Assembly (NCBI RefSeq): GCF_020708045.1 | Contig: NZ_JAJFES010000013.1 | Span: 62,001-126,000, forward strand | From: Massilia sp. IC2-278 | Lineage (GTDB): Bacteria; Pseudomonadota; Gammaproteobacteria; Burkholderiales; Burkholderiaceae_D | Direction: 5' to 3' | DNA length: 64,000 nt | In this document: one piece after another, positions 26,468-34,830 of the stretch | Position numbering within the stretch: position 1 is the first letter of the stretch | Layout: every line of letters begins with the position of its first letter | The notes under the pieces: model-generated | What the model was told of the DNA's origin: nothing | Database searches by the model: none | What the model saw: the letters and a program-made list of their open reading frames with translations, nothing else | Translations under genes and position numbers: made by a program

Positions 26468-26619
26468 GGCATTCTCCTGTTTGTCTTGATGTCTTCATGT
26501 TAGACAGGCGAACGCGACCGTGGCGCACGCGTGCTCTTGTCAGGACAACGGCATGCCCACTTGTGCCGAAGCCCAGGAATTGTTGATAATAAACAAGTCA
26601 GCACATTCTCCCTCCTCCC

Positions 26620-28245
26620 ATGGCCAGCCTTTCCCCGCAACTCCTCCCCCCGCTTCGCACCGACGCCGGACGCTACCGCGAACTCGACGTGCTGGAACGA
26701 CTGCGCGACCACCTGCCCGACGGTTTCGAGGTCTTCCACAACATCGCGCTCCATACCCTGCGCGGCGGACGCGATTGCTACGGCGAGATCGACGTCGCGG
26801 TGCTGTCGCCGGAAGGCTGCCTGCTGCTGATGGAGGTCAAGGCCGGGGCTGTGGTGCTGCGCGGCGGCGAGATCTTCAAGCTCTACGGCGACGGCGAATG
26901 CGACGTGGCGCGCCAGGGCCGCCTGCAGCGCGCGGCGATGCAGAACCGGCTCAAGCAAGCGGGCCTGGAGACAACCGTGATCAGCTGCCTGGTGCTGCCC
27001 GACTACGAACTCGGGGACAGCCAGGTGATCTCGGTTCCGCGCGACCGCATCGTCGACGCGCCCGGTTTCGGCAACATGGTGTCGACGGTGCGGCAATGGT
27101 TCGCCGCCACCGCCAGCACGGTCGACCGCACCGCCCTGCGCAGGCTGCTGCTGAACCAGTTCCAGGTCACGCCCAACCTCGAAGCGATGCGCGACCAATT
27201 GCTCGGCACCGTGCGCCGCCTCGCGGATGGCCTCGCGACCTGGGTCCCGCGTACCGGGTCGCCGACCGGCGTCTTCCGCATCCAGGCCACCGCCGGCTCG
27301 GGCAAGACCCAGCTCGCGCTGCAACTGCTCGAGACGGCCGCCGCCGAGCGCCGCAACGCCTGCTACGTCTGCTACAACCGCAGCCTGGCCGACCACGTAC
27401 GCCGCCTGGCCTCGCCGAAAGTCGAGGTGGTGAATTTCCATGAACTGTGCGTCGATCACTACCGGCGCAGCGAGGGCGCGCCCGACTTTTCGCCGCACGC
27501 CTTCGAGCGCATGGCCGCGCATTACGTTGCCGCCAGCGCCGGCTTCCCGCAAAACCTGGACCTCCTGATCATCGACGAGGCCCAGGACTTCGACGCGGAC
27601 TGGGTGGAAAGCCTGTGCAGCCGCCTGCGGCCCGACGCCAGGCTGTACGTGCTGGAAGACGAGGCCCAGCGCCTGTACCGCAAGGAAGGCTTCGAGCTGG
27701 GCGATGCGGTCACCATCGATTGCAGCGACAACTTCCGCAGCCCGCAGGTCATCTGCGACCTGATCAACGCGCTGGCCCTGGTACGCCCGCCGATCCGCGC
27801 CATGAATCCGCTGCGCGGCGACCTTCCCGGCATCCGGACCTACGCGTCAAGCGAGGAACTGCCGGCCCGGACCGAGGACGCGGTGCGCGCCCTGCTGGCG
27901 CGCGGCTTCGCCCTGGCCGACATCGCCGTCGTCTGCGGCCGCGGCCGCGACAAGTCGGCGCTCCTGAACCGGACCGCCATCGGCGCCCATGCGACCCGCC
28001 GTTTCACCGGCGAGTACGACGCCGGCGGCGAGCCGCGCTGGAGCCAGGGCGAGCTGCTGGTGGAATCGGTCTACCGCTTCAAGGGCCAGAGCGCGCCGGC
28101 CGTGGTGATCACCGAAATGGACTTCGCCGAGCTCGACGAGGCGGCGCGGCGGCGCCTGTTCGTCGCGCTGACCCGGGCCCAGATGGCGGTGGAACTGGTG
28201 CTGTCGGAACGGGCCGAGCGCTGCATGGCCGCCGTGCTGGCATAG
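26620..28245 (+). CDS. NERD-domain nuclease/helicase (superfamily 1)
   Basis: A 541-residue protein joining an N-terminal NERD nuclease-like domain to a UvrD/Rep-like helicase core. The NERD motif shows GEIDVAVLSPEGCLLLMEVK, with Glu56, Asp58, Glu72 and Lys74 as likely metal and catalytic residues. The helicase has Walker A ATAGSGKT (223-230), Walker B LLIIDEAQDFD (about 315-324), CSDNFRSPQ and the late motifs VYRFKGQSAPAVVITEMDF and RRRLFVALTRAQ. It is shorter than UvrD, with reduced insertion domains. Such proteins are thought to unwind and process DNA or RNA, and NERD helicases occur in some defence loci. It is convergent with the WYL regulator gene, 43 nt apart. Confidence 0.9.
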   Translation: MASLSPQLLPPLRTDAGRYRELDVLERLRDHLPDGFEVFHNIALHTLRGGRDCYGEIDVAVLSPEGCLLLMEVKAGAVVLRGGEIFKLYGDGECDVARQGRLQRAAMQNRLKQAGLETTVISCLVLPDYELGDSQVISVPRDRIVDAPGFGNMVSTVRQWFAATASTVDRTALRRLLLNQFQVTPNLEAMRDQLLGTVRRLADGLATWVPRTGSPTGVFRIQATAGSGKTQLALQLLETAAAERRNACYVCYNRSLADHVRRLASPKVEVVNFHELCVDHYRRSEGAPDFSPHAFERMAAHYVAASAGFPQNLDLLIIDEAQDFDADWVESLCSRLRPDARLYVLEDEAQRLYRKEGFELGDAVTIDCSDNFRSPQVICDLINALALVRPPIRAMNPLRGDLPGIRTYASSEELPARTEDAVRALLARGFALADIAVVCGRGRDKSALLNRTAIGAHATRRFTGEYDAGGEPRWSQGELLVESVYRFKGQSAPAVVITEMDFAELDEAARRRLFVALTRAQMAVELVLSERAERCMAAVLA

Positions 28246-28288
28246 TTCGCACCACGCACCGGGGAGCCGCCGGGGAGCGGTGCACTCC

Positions 28289-29350
28289 TCAGCATTCATA
28301 CGGGGCCAGCTCGCCCTGCGTGCCCGCCGCGAGCGGCGCACCGGCGCCATAGGCCGCCGCCATGCGCCGCGCGACGCCGGCCAGTTCCTCGCGCAGCTGC
28401 GCTGGCTCCTGCACGACGACCCCGTCGCCGAAACCGAGCAGCCACCACACCAGCGAGCGGGTATGCGGCACGGTGGCCGCCAGCTGCAAACCTCCCGCCG
28501 CATCGGGCACCAGCACCTGGTCGGCGCTGAGCGGCGTTTCGAACAGGTGTTCGCCGGCGGCGCGGGTGAACGCGGCGCGCAGGACGATCGGCGCACCGGC
28601 GATCACGCCGAACTGGCCCGACGCGATATAGGCGTCGACGTCGAAACCGGGCTGGCGCCGCGCCGGTTCGTACAGCGCCTCGGCCTGCTGCAGCCGGTGC
28701 AGGGCGATGGTACGCACGTCGTCGTAGCCGCCGAAGGTGCACACGAGGTAGACCAGGCCGCCGCGCTGCACCACGGCCAGCGGGTGCACCGCGGGATAGA
28801 CGATCGGGGCGTCGGCGTCGCGCTTGCGGTAGTGCAGCCTGAGCTGGCGGTCCTGCATCAGCGCCATGTAGACGATGCGCTGGCATTCGTCGTCCATGCG
28901 CGGCGGCAGCAGCGGCTGCTGGGGCGGCACGCTGCGCACCTTGTCCAGCCAGGCGCGCGGCGGCGCGGCGTCGTCCACCGCCGACAGGGTGCGCGCCGCC
29001 GACTGGAAGTGCGGGCGCAGCGCGTCGACCGCGTTCGGCGGCAGGTGGTGCCGCAGGTGCTGCTCGACCAGGGTCAGGGTCAGGGCCTCGGGCAGGGTCA
29101 GCCCGGGCAGGTCGAAGCTCGACGCCTCGCGCAGCCAGCTCCAGCCATACGGCTTGTCGCGGCTGTCGACCACGATCGGGAACACGTCGGACAGTTCCTT
29201 CAGGTCGCGCTCGACGGTCCGCTTGACGACCTCGAAGCCGGCCGCGCACAGGCGCTCGCACAGCTCGCGCGCCGATATTTTCAATGGCGCGCGCGGCACC
29301 ATGCGCAGCATGTGCCACTGGCGCAGCAGCGATTGCTGGTTGGTCGCCAT
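28289..29350 (-). CDS. WYL-domain transcriptional regulator
   Basis: A 353-residue regulator with an N-terminal winged helix-turn-helix (ISARELCERLCAAGFEVVKR then TVERDLKELSDVFPI), a central WYL domain (about 160-245; YPAVHPLAVVQRGGLVYLVC and TIALHRL) and a C-terminal WCX domain. The WYL signature itself is changed to VYL. WYL regulators bind nucleotides or small ligands and often control DNA-damage or anti-phage genes (PafBC and the BrxR/CapW group). Its ATG shares one base with the stop of the upstream gene (TGATG), so it is translationally coupled to that partner. Confidence 0.92.
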   Translation of the reverse strand: MATNQQSLLRQWHMLRMVPRAPLKISARELCERLCAAGFEVVKRTVERDLKELSDVFPIVVDSRDKPYGWSWLREASSFDLPGLTLPEALTLTLVEQHLRHHLPPNAVDALRPHFQSAARTLSAVDDAAPPRAWLDKVRSVPPQQPLLPPRMDDECQRIVYMALMQDRQLRLHYRKRDADAPIVYPAVHPLAVVQRGGLVYLVCTFGGYDDVRTIALHRLQQAEALYEPARRQPGFDVDAYIASGQFGVIAGAPIVLRAAFTRAAGEHLFETPLSADQVLVPDAAGGLQLAATVPHTRSLVWWLLGFGDGVVVQEPAQLREELAGVARRMAAAYGAGAPLAAGTQGELAPYEC

Positions 29351-29820
29351 CAGAACTCCTCCGCCTGGCGTTCCCAGAAGCCCGGTTCGTCATGCGCGGC
29401 ATTCTGCATCGCGTGCTCGAGCCGCAGGGCATAGAAGCGCACCCCGGGGTGGCGCATGGTCCCGTCCGGGTATTCCAGGTAGTCGCGCAGCATGCGGTAG
29501 GCGGGCAGCGACTCGTCGTAGGGAACGTCGAAGTAGACCTGGCCCAGGTAGGGCAACATCATGGCGGGATTGGCGATCGGGCCGCAGGGCGTCCAGGGCA
29601 CGCCGTGCTGGTCGGCCCAGGCCAGCACCCGGGCGCGCAGCGGGTCGTCTTCGTACCGGTATGCGCGCCACTCGCGGAAGGACTGGGGATGGAATTCGAG
29701 GTAGAGGACGGCGCGCCCCTTCTTGCGGGCGATGGCGTCGATGTGTTCGATCAGTGCAGGCATGTGCGAGGGGGGCAGCCGGGCCGGCCACGGTGTGGGT
29801 TCCAGCTGCCATGTTAGCAA
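29350..29820 (-). CDS. Hypothetical protein coupled to the WYL regulator
   Basis: I do not recognise this family. The body reads MPALIEHIDAIARKKGRAVL, then FREWRAYRYEDDPLRARVLA, PIANPAMMLPYLGQVYFDVP and LEYPDGTMRHPGVRFYAL, an acidic-aromatic globular protein without membrane segments. The certain part begins at ATG 29763 (137 residues). The frame continues upstream with protein-like sequence (TWQLEPTPWPARLPPSH) to a possible TTG at 29820, which I use here for 156 residues; neither start has a clear ribosome site. The stop overlaps the start of the WYL gene. Tight coupling suggests that the two proteins work together or share one signal. Confidence 0.65.
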   Translation of the reverse strand: MLTWQLEPTPWPARLPPSHMPALIEHIDAIARKKGRAVLYLEFHPQSFREWRAYRYEDDPLRARVLAWADQHGVPWTPCGPIANPAMMLPYLGQVYFDVPYDESLPAYRMLRDYLEYPDGTMRHPGVRFYALRLEHAMQNAAHDEPGFWERQAEEF

Positions 29821-29841
29821 AAGTATTGTTAATAAGAAATA

Positions 29842-29857
29842 TGAGCAGGCCTGCTCA
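29842..29857. promoter_or_regulatory. 16-nt perfect palindrome before the hypothetical-WYL gene pair
   Basis: TGAGCAGGCCTGCTCA is a perfect palindrome overlapping the stop codon of the GDSL esterase gene and lying next to an AT-rich stretch ahead of the coupled pair. It is a candidate WYL operator; as RNA it could also act as a weak terminator. Confidence 0.45.
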
Positions 29858-30505
29858 CGCCGGCGCCGCGCCATACACGCGGGCGTGCGCGGCCGCGCGC
29901 GGCTGTTCATGGACCAGCTCGCCGATCGCGGCGGCGATCTTCCGTCCGCCCCGGGCCGACGGTTCGATCGGCGACGAAGACGCGTAGTCCGCAGCATCGG
30001 CGCACAGCACCCGCAGGTCGAGCACCGGCAGGCGCCGCAGCACCGCTTCGCGCAGGATCACGTCGTTGAACGGCGCCAGCGCGGTGCGCAGGCCGGGCGA
30101 CAGGCCGGGCACGGCGTCGTAGATGGTGGCCACGGCCAGCGGAATGTCCTGCGCCAGCAGCAGGTCGAGCATGCCCCGGTAGGCGTGGCGGAAGCTGGCC
30201 TGCCACGCGGCCAGCAGTTCGGCCGCCTCGAGGACGGTGCCGGCCTGCGCATGCATCGCGCCGACCAGGCCGAGCACGTCGTTGCCGCCGCAGCTCACCA
30301 CCAGCCAGTCGGCCGGCGCCGGCAACGCGCGCAGGCGCGCCGCCTGGGCCGCCATGTCGGCCAGCACGCTGCCGTCGCGCGCCAGCAGCGACACGCGGTG
30401 CGGACGGCCCGGCAGCGACTGCAGGCAGGCCGAGACCTCGGTCCCGGCCGGGACATACGGCGCGTTATCGAAAATCGAATCCCCGAGCAAGACAATGTGC
30501 GCCAT
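29855..30505 (-). CDS. GDSL/SGNH-type esterase-like hydrolase
   Basis: A 216-residue cytoplasmic protein of the SGNH hydrolase superfamily. Block I is HIVLLGDSIFDNAPYV with the nucleophile Ser in GDSI, a glycine block is present, and block III is SCGGNDVLGLVG with the oxyanion Asn. The C-terminal region has ADYASSSPIEPSARGGRKIA; the usual DxxH block V appears altered to an IEPSARG region, so the catalytic Asp/His assignment is uncertain. It probably hydrolyses an ester or thioester of unknown type. No signal peptide is seen. It is divergent from the small alpha/beta hydrolase gene. Confidence 0.85.
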   Translation of the reverse strand: MAHIVLLGDSIFDNAPYVPAGTEVSACLQSLPGRPHRVSLLARDGSVLADMAAQAARLRALPAPADWLVVSCGGNDVLGLVGAMHAQAGTVLEAAELLAAWQASFRHAYRGMLDLLLAQDIPLAVATIYDAVPGLSPGLRTALAPFNDVILREAVLRRLPVLDLRVLCADAADYASSSPIEPSARGGRKIAAAIGELVHEQPRAAAHARVYGAAPA

Positions 30506-30702
30506 CGGCGCCTCCTTCCTTCAACGATTGGTGTCGGGCCACGAACGTGGCACCTGTTCATGCGCCTTACCGGCCGGCGCAACGCCAGCTTAAGCGCATG
30601 CCGCGACAAGCGCCGTCGCGCCGTGCTGCGACGCCGCCTGTCGCGCGCATCCCTATACTGATCCCTCGACCGCCGCGGCGGTGATTATCGAGGAGGACTG
30701 GC

Positions 30703-31209
30703 ATGAGCAAGGGACTGGTACATTTCGTTCACGGAAAAGAAAGCGGCCCGAACGGCAGCAAGATCACCGCGCTGGCAGAGGTGGCGCGGCAGCACGGCTG
30801 GGACGTCGTCAGCCTCGACTACTCGCATACCACCGAACCGCGGCTGCGGCTCGACCAGCTGAGGGATGCCTGCAAGGATGTGGACCAGACCCTGCTGCTC
30901 GTGGGGTCGAGCATGGGCGGCTGGGTCGCCGCCGAAGCCTCGGTGCGGGTCGACGCCGAAGGCCTGTTCCTGCTCGCCCCCGCGCTCTACATGCCGGACT
31001 ACCCGGTCCCGGCGCCCGCCATCCTGGCCACCCATGCGGAGATCGTGCACGGCTGGGACGACGAGGTCATCCCGTACGAAAATTCGGTGCGCTTCGCGCG
31101 GCTGCGTGGCTGCACCCTGCACCTGGTGCCGGGCGGTCATCGCCTCGACAATCGCATTCCGCTGCTGTGCGAGCTGTTCGGCGCCTTCCTGACGCGCTGC
31201 GCCGCCTAG
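30703..31209 (+). CDS. Small alpha/beta hydrolase (YqiA-like)
   Basis: A 168-residue minimal alpha/beta hydrolase. The nucleophile elbow is LLVGSSMGGWVAAEA, the acid is in IVHGWDDEVIPYE and the histidine in LVPGGHRLDNRI. The start VHFVHGKESGPNGSK resembles the HG-x oxyanion region of small esterases. GAGGAGG precedes ATG 30703. The length fits YqiA/UPF0227-type esterases; the substrate is unknown. It stands alone between the divergent GDSL gene and the DUF2779 gene. Confidence 0.85.
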   Translation: MSKGLVHFVHGKESGPNGSKITALAEVARQHGWDVVSLDYSHTTEPRLRLDQLRDACKDVDQTLLLVGSSMGGWVAAEASVRVDAEGLFLLAPALYMPDYPVPAPAILATHAEIVHGWDDEVIPYENSVRFARLRGCTLHLVPGGHRLDNRIPLLCELFGAFLTRCAA

Positions 31210-31356
31210 ACCTCGGCCTGGACCAGGTTGCGAACGGTGCGCGCAGCCTGCTCCTTCGGCGATTGCAACTTCACTAGGGAAAGGCAATCGGCGCGATGAC
31301 ATTTTATTTCAAATAAGCAATAATATTGACATAATCTTTCACCATGAGGCCGCGCC

Positions 31357-33024
31357 ATGTCCCGCCTGTCCAAGTCCAAGCTGCTGGCCTTCCGCCAGTG
31401 CGAACGCCGCCTCTGGCTCGAACTGCACCGCCCCGGCCTGCGCCAGGACGACAACGCCAGCCAGGCTGCGTTCGCGAACGGGCACCTGGTCGGCGCGCTG
31501 GCGCGCCAGCTGTACGACCCGGGCCGCCAGGGCGTGCTGCTCGACCCGGTAAGTGACGGCGTCGACGCGGCGCTGGCACGCAGCCGCCACCTGCTCGCCG
31601 GCGCGCAACCGCTCTTCGAAGCCGGCTTCGAGGGCGGCGGCGCCCTCGCGTTTGCCGACATCCTGCTGCCGCTCGACCCAGGTCCCGACGCTGACGCTGA
31701 CGCGCAGCGCTGGCGCATGGTCGAAGTCAAGTCCGCCACCAAGCTCAAGGACTACCACCGCGACGACGCCGCCATCCAGGCCTACGTGACGCGTGCCGCC
31801 GGCGTCGCACTCGACGGCATCGCGCTGGCCCGCATCGACAGCCGCTGGGTCTATCCCGGCAACGGCCAGTACGGCGGCCTGCTGGTCGAGGAAGACCTGA
31901 GCGCAGAAGCCTTCGGGCGCAGCGGCGAAGTCGCATCCTGGATCGCCCGCGCCGGAGAAGTGGCGGCGCAGGAGCACGAGCCGGTCATCCGGCCCGGGGA
32001 CCACTGCGCCAGCCCGTACCCATGCGGCTTCACGGCGCACTGCACTGCCCGCATGCCGCAGGCCGCATACCCGGTGCACTGGCTGCCGCGGATCGCCAGC
32101 CGCGCCCTGAAGCAGCACATCATTGATGGCGCCGCCGACATGCGCGAAGTGCCGGACGCCCTCCTCAACCCCATCCAGCTGCGCGTCAAACAGCATACCC
32201 TTGAGGGCACGACCTATGTCGATGCCGGGGGCGCCGCCGCCGACCTCGCGCCCTACCCGCCGCCGGCCTGGTTCATCGACTTCGAGACCATCGCCTTCGC
32301 GGTGCCGGTCTGGGCCGGCACCCGCCCGTTCCAGATGATCCCGTTCCAGTTCAGCGTGCACAGGCTGGACGAGACCGGCAAGCTGGAACACCGCGCCTTC
32401 CTCGATTTGTCCGGGAGCGATCCCTCGCGCGCGTTTGCCGAGGCGCTGCTCGATGCCTGCCACGGCGAGGGTCCCGTGTTCGTCTACAACGCCGGTTTCG
32501 AGACCGCCCGCATTGCCGAACTGGCGGCGCGCTTTGCCGACCTGGGCCCGGCCCTGCTGGCCATCAACGCGCGCGTGGTGGATTTGCTGCCGGTGGCGCG
32601 CGAGCGCTACTACCATCCCGCGCAGGAAGGCAGCTGGAGCATCAAGCGGGTGCTGCCGGCAATCGCGCCCGAGCTGCGCTACGACCAGCTCGACGGCGTA
32701 CAGGACGGCGGGGCGGCGATGCACGCCTTCCTGGAAGCGATCGCGCCGGATACCGCTGCTGAACGCAAGGGGCAGATCGAGCGCCAGCTGCTCGATTACT
32801 GCCATCTCGATACGCTGGCCATGGTGCGGCTGTGGGAGTTCTTCACGGGACGGCAGGAACCCTGCGACCTGGAGCGGCGTATCCTGCAGAACGGCGAACT
32901 GGTCGAACGCATCCTGGCGTCCGAGCAGGAAATGAGCGAACCGATGTCGGCCGAGGAATTCATTGCCTGGCTCGGCCAGGTGAAGAATGACGCTGCGCCC
33001 GAAGACCAGGCACAGGCCAAATAA
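31357..33024 (+). CDS. DUF2779 protein: Cas4-like Fe-S nuclease fused to DEDD exonuclease-like domain
   Basis: A 555-residue protein. The N-terminal half looks like a Cas4/RecB PD-(D/E)xK nuclease: Asp101 in AFADILLPLD and Glu123/Lys125 in RMVEVKSATKLKDY. Four cysteines are placed as in Cas4 Fe-S proteins: Cys15 (FRQCERRLWLEL) and Cys217, Cys223 and Cys229. The C-terminal half is the DUF2779 domain, an RNase H-like fold with WFIDFETI (Asp308, Glu310), VFVYNAGFE and LDYCHLDTLAM, which look like the DEDD acidic residues of DnaQ-type exonucleases. GAGG precedes the ATG. It lies between two defence-like loci. Nuclease action on DNA or RNA is inferred from motifs; no function is established for the family as far as I know. 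Confidence 0.88.
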   Translation: MSRLSKSKLLAFRQCERRLWLELHRPGLRQDDNASQAAFANGHLVGALARQLYDPGRQGVLLDPVSDGVDAALARSRHLLAGAQPLFEAGFEGGGALAFADILLPLDPGPDADADAQRWRMVEVKSATKLKDYHRDDAAIQAYVTRAAGVALDGIALARIDSRWVYPGNGQYGGLLVEEDLSAEAFGRSGEVASWIARAGEVAAQEHEPVIRPGDHCASPYPCGFTAHCTARMPQAAYPVHWLPRIASRALKQHIIDGAADMREVPDALLNPIQLRVKQHTLEGTTYVDAGGAAADLAPYPPPAWFIDFETIAFAVPVWAGTRPFQMIPFQFSVHRLDETGKLEHRAFLDLSGSDPSRAFAEALLDACHGEGPVFVYNAGFETARIAELAARFADLGPALLAINARVVDLLPVARERYYHPAQEGSWSIKRVLPAIAPELRYDQLDGVQDGGAAMHAFLEAIAPDTAAERKGQIERQLLDYCHLDTLAMVRLWEFFTGRQEPCDLERRILQNGELVERILASEQEMSEPMSAEEFIAWLGQVKNDAAPEDQAQAK

Positions 33025-33065
33025 AACCTGCACAGAGCGCGCATATCCAAGGTCGATTGCGCCGA

Positions 33066-33109
33066 CCGTACGGTGGGCCGGCCGCGCAAGGCACCCCGTG
33101 CCCACGCGG
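33066..33109 (-). repeat. Palindromic dispersed repeat, copy 3 (inverted)
   Basis: It starts CCGTACGGTGGGC and ends GTGCCCACGCGG, matching the arms of copies 1, 2 and 4 with a different 19-nt centre. It lies between the DUF2779 stop and the bidirectional terminator. Confidence 0.7.
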
Positions 33110-33144
33110 AACGTCGCGTCATGTTGACGTTTGATCCCGCCGAA

Positions 33145-33193
33145 AAACAAGCGCCGCGTGATCGCTTCTGAGGCGATAACGCGGCGCTTGTTT
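33145..33193. terminator. Strong bidirectional terminator between DUF2779 and the McrBC operon
   Basis: Arms AAACAAGCGCCGCGT (33145-33159) and ACGCGGCGCTTGTTT (33179-33193) pair over 15 bp, with an inner ATCGC/GCGAT extension. Read on plus it ends in TTGTTTC; on minus it ends in TTGTTTTTC. It can end both converging transcripts. Confidence 0.88.
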
Positions 33194-33256
33194 CATGCCA
33201 CGAACATGCTATATCACCGGCGTCAGCAGGAAGCCGCCAGGCACAGGAAGCGGCCG

Positions 33257-33415
33257 TCAGGCCGGTCCCGGATTTCCCAGGTGGCGTAGTAGCCCTTCGA
33301 GCAACCCGGCCAGCCACGCAGGCGCGGCCGGGGACAGGTCGAGGCAGTCATCCAGGGGAAACGCGTCGATCCCGTATCGCGCGCCGCCGGCATGCAGCGT
33401 TTCCATGAAGTTCAT
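33257..33415 (-). CDS. Possible small last gene of the McrBC-type operon
   Basis: A 52-residue frame starting MNFMETLHAGGARYGIDAFP and ending LLRHLGNPGPA. It begins 29 nt after the McrC stop on the same strand. GGAGG lies 12 nt before the ATG, a slightly long spacing. I know no family. The sequence has protein-like composition (AWLAGLLEGLLRHL could be an amphipathic helix). It may be a genuine fourth component or an unselected open frame. Confidence 0.4.
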   Translation of the reverse strand: MNFMETLHAGGARYGIDAFPLDDCLDLSPAAPAWLAGLLEGLLRHLGNPGPA

Positions 33416-33444
33416 CGTCACCAACAGTCCTCCGAATCGCAATA

Positions 33445-34830
33445 TCAGGCACGGTCCTCGAGCAGCACCGCTAGACGCTCGATGAAGCGCGCCTCGCTGG
33501 CGAGGACATCGTCGGCCCCCTCGCCGCCGCCTTCCGGCACCCGGATGCCGTCGACCACGAATGCGGTCGTTTCGTCGCCCATCCAGGCATCGTGGCAGCG
33601 CCGCGGGTCCGGCTCCGTCGCCAGCGGGTACAGCAGCCCGCCCAGGACCAGTCGCTTGCCGGGCAGGCGATCGAAATGGCTCATGTAGGTGGCAATCTGG
33701 AAGAAGTCTTCGCGGTCGACGTCGCCCATGCCGTGCGCGCTGCCGCCCTGGAAGTGCATGCGCTTGTACTTGGTGTCGAGTACCGCGACCCGGCGCCCGT
33801 CCTCGTGCAGCATGACGATGTCGGGGATGATGCGGCGTGCGTAGAACCGGCCCGCATGCAGGCGGATCGCGGGCGATGACACGCTCCATCCGGGGAAATG
33901 CAGCGCCAGCAGTTTGCCGACATAAACCTCGAACAGCTCGGCGACGTTGACCAGCAATCCCGACATGGATGTACTCCCCTCGGGTCTGTCGCGCGCGCTG
34001 TCGAGCGCGATGATCGTCTCGGCCAGATCCAGTACCTTGCGGTACGGTGCGAAAATCGGATTGGCCAGGCCCTTGTCCGATTGGGCGCGCCGGATGGTGG
34101 CGGCGTCGACTGCCCGGTTCGAGCGCGCGCCTGCCAGCTGCGTGCGGACGTGGGCGATACGCCGCAGCAGCTGCTCCCCGCCATTGCGGTCGATCACCTG
34201 GATCGCCCTGGCCAGCACGTCGATGATGGCCTGGCTCGGCACCTGCTCGCGCGCCACGCTGGCTACCTGGCCCCTGAACGGCAGGTCGTCCCTGACCATG
34301 CGCGGGATGTCGATCCGGCCGCGCACCACGAAGTCGTGGTGCTGGATGCTGCGGTAGGACTTGGGCAGGCCCAGCAGGAAGGCTTTTTCCAGCGCCCGCA
34401 CGAAGCTCATGAAGATCAGCACGCGCGCATAATCGGTCGTGGCGGCGTCGATCCGTTCGGCCGGCGCTGCCCAGTCGTCGACGTAGATGTCGTTCGCAAA
34501 ATTGAGCATGCGCTGCATGAAGGCATCGCCGAAACGCGAACGGATGTCGAACTCGTGCTTCTGGTAGCTCAGGCGCCCGACATAGTTTCCGGTCTGGGCC
34601 ACCCATCCGGCTTCGCCCTCCTCGCTCAGGGCCAGGACCAGCTCGTCATTGCCGTTACGCTTGGCGCGCCTGTCCTCGTCCTCGCCGTGGAACGAGAACA
34701 AACGGTTGCCCGCCGCCCGGCAGGCGCCGATCGTCAGCGCCGGCAAGACGCCCGGTTTTTTCGGCAAATGCCTGACGCTGACGAGGCCGGCCAGCGGATG
34801 CGCATGGCAATTGTCGTGCAACCGGATCAT
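33445..34830 (-). CDS. McrC-family restriction nuclease subunit
   Basis: A 461-residue protein of the McrC family, the nuclease partner of McrB-type GTPases. The N-terminal beta-rich half includes VGRLSYQKHEFDIRSRFGDA. The C-terminal PD-(D/E)xK fold shows RRIIPDIVMLHEDG (Asp337) and RVAVLDTKYKRMH (Asp352, Lys354). In E. coli McrBC the GTPase ring translocates DNA and McrC cuts near modified cytosines. The ATG overlaps the stop of the McrB-like gene by four bases (ATGA). It is longer than E. coli McrC (about 350 residues), as is usual for LlaJI or stand-alone McrC relatives. The DNA target is unknown. Confidence 0.92.
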   Translation of the reverse strand: MIRLHDNCHAHPLAGLVSVRHLPKKPGVLPALTIGACRAAGNRLFSFHGEDEDRRAKRNGNDELVLALSEEGEAGWVAQTGNYVGRLSYQKHEFDIRSRFGDAFMQRMLNFANDIYVDDWAAPAERIDAATTDYARVLIFMSFVRALEKAFLLGLPKSYRSIQHHDFVVRGRIDIPRMVRDDLPFRGQVASVAREQVPSQAIIDVLARAIQVIDRNGGEQLLRRIAHVRTQLAGARSNRAVDAATIRRAQSDKGLANPIFAPYRKVLDLAETIIALDSARDRPEGSTSMSGLLVNVAELFEVYVGKLLALHFPGWSVSSPAIRLHAGRFYARRIIPDIVMLHEDGRRVAVLDTKYKRMHFQGGSAHGMGDVDREDFFQIATYMSHFDRLPGKRLVLGGLLYPLATEPDPRRCHDAWMGDETTAFVVDGIRVPEGGGEGADDVLASEARFIERLAVLLEDRA

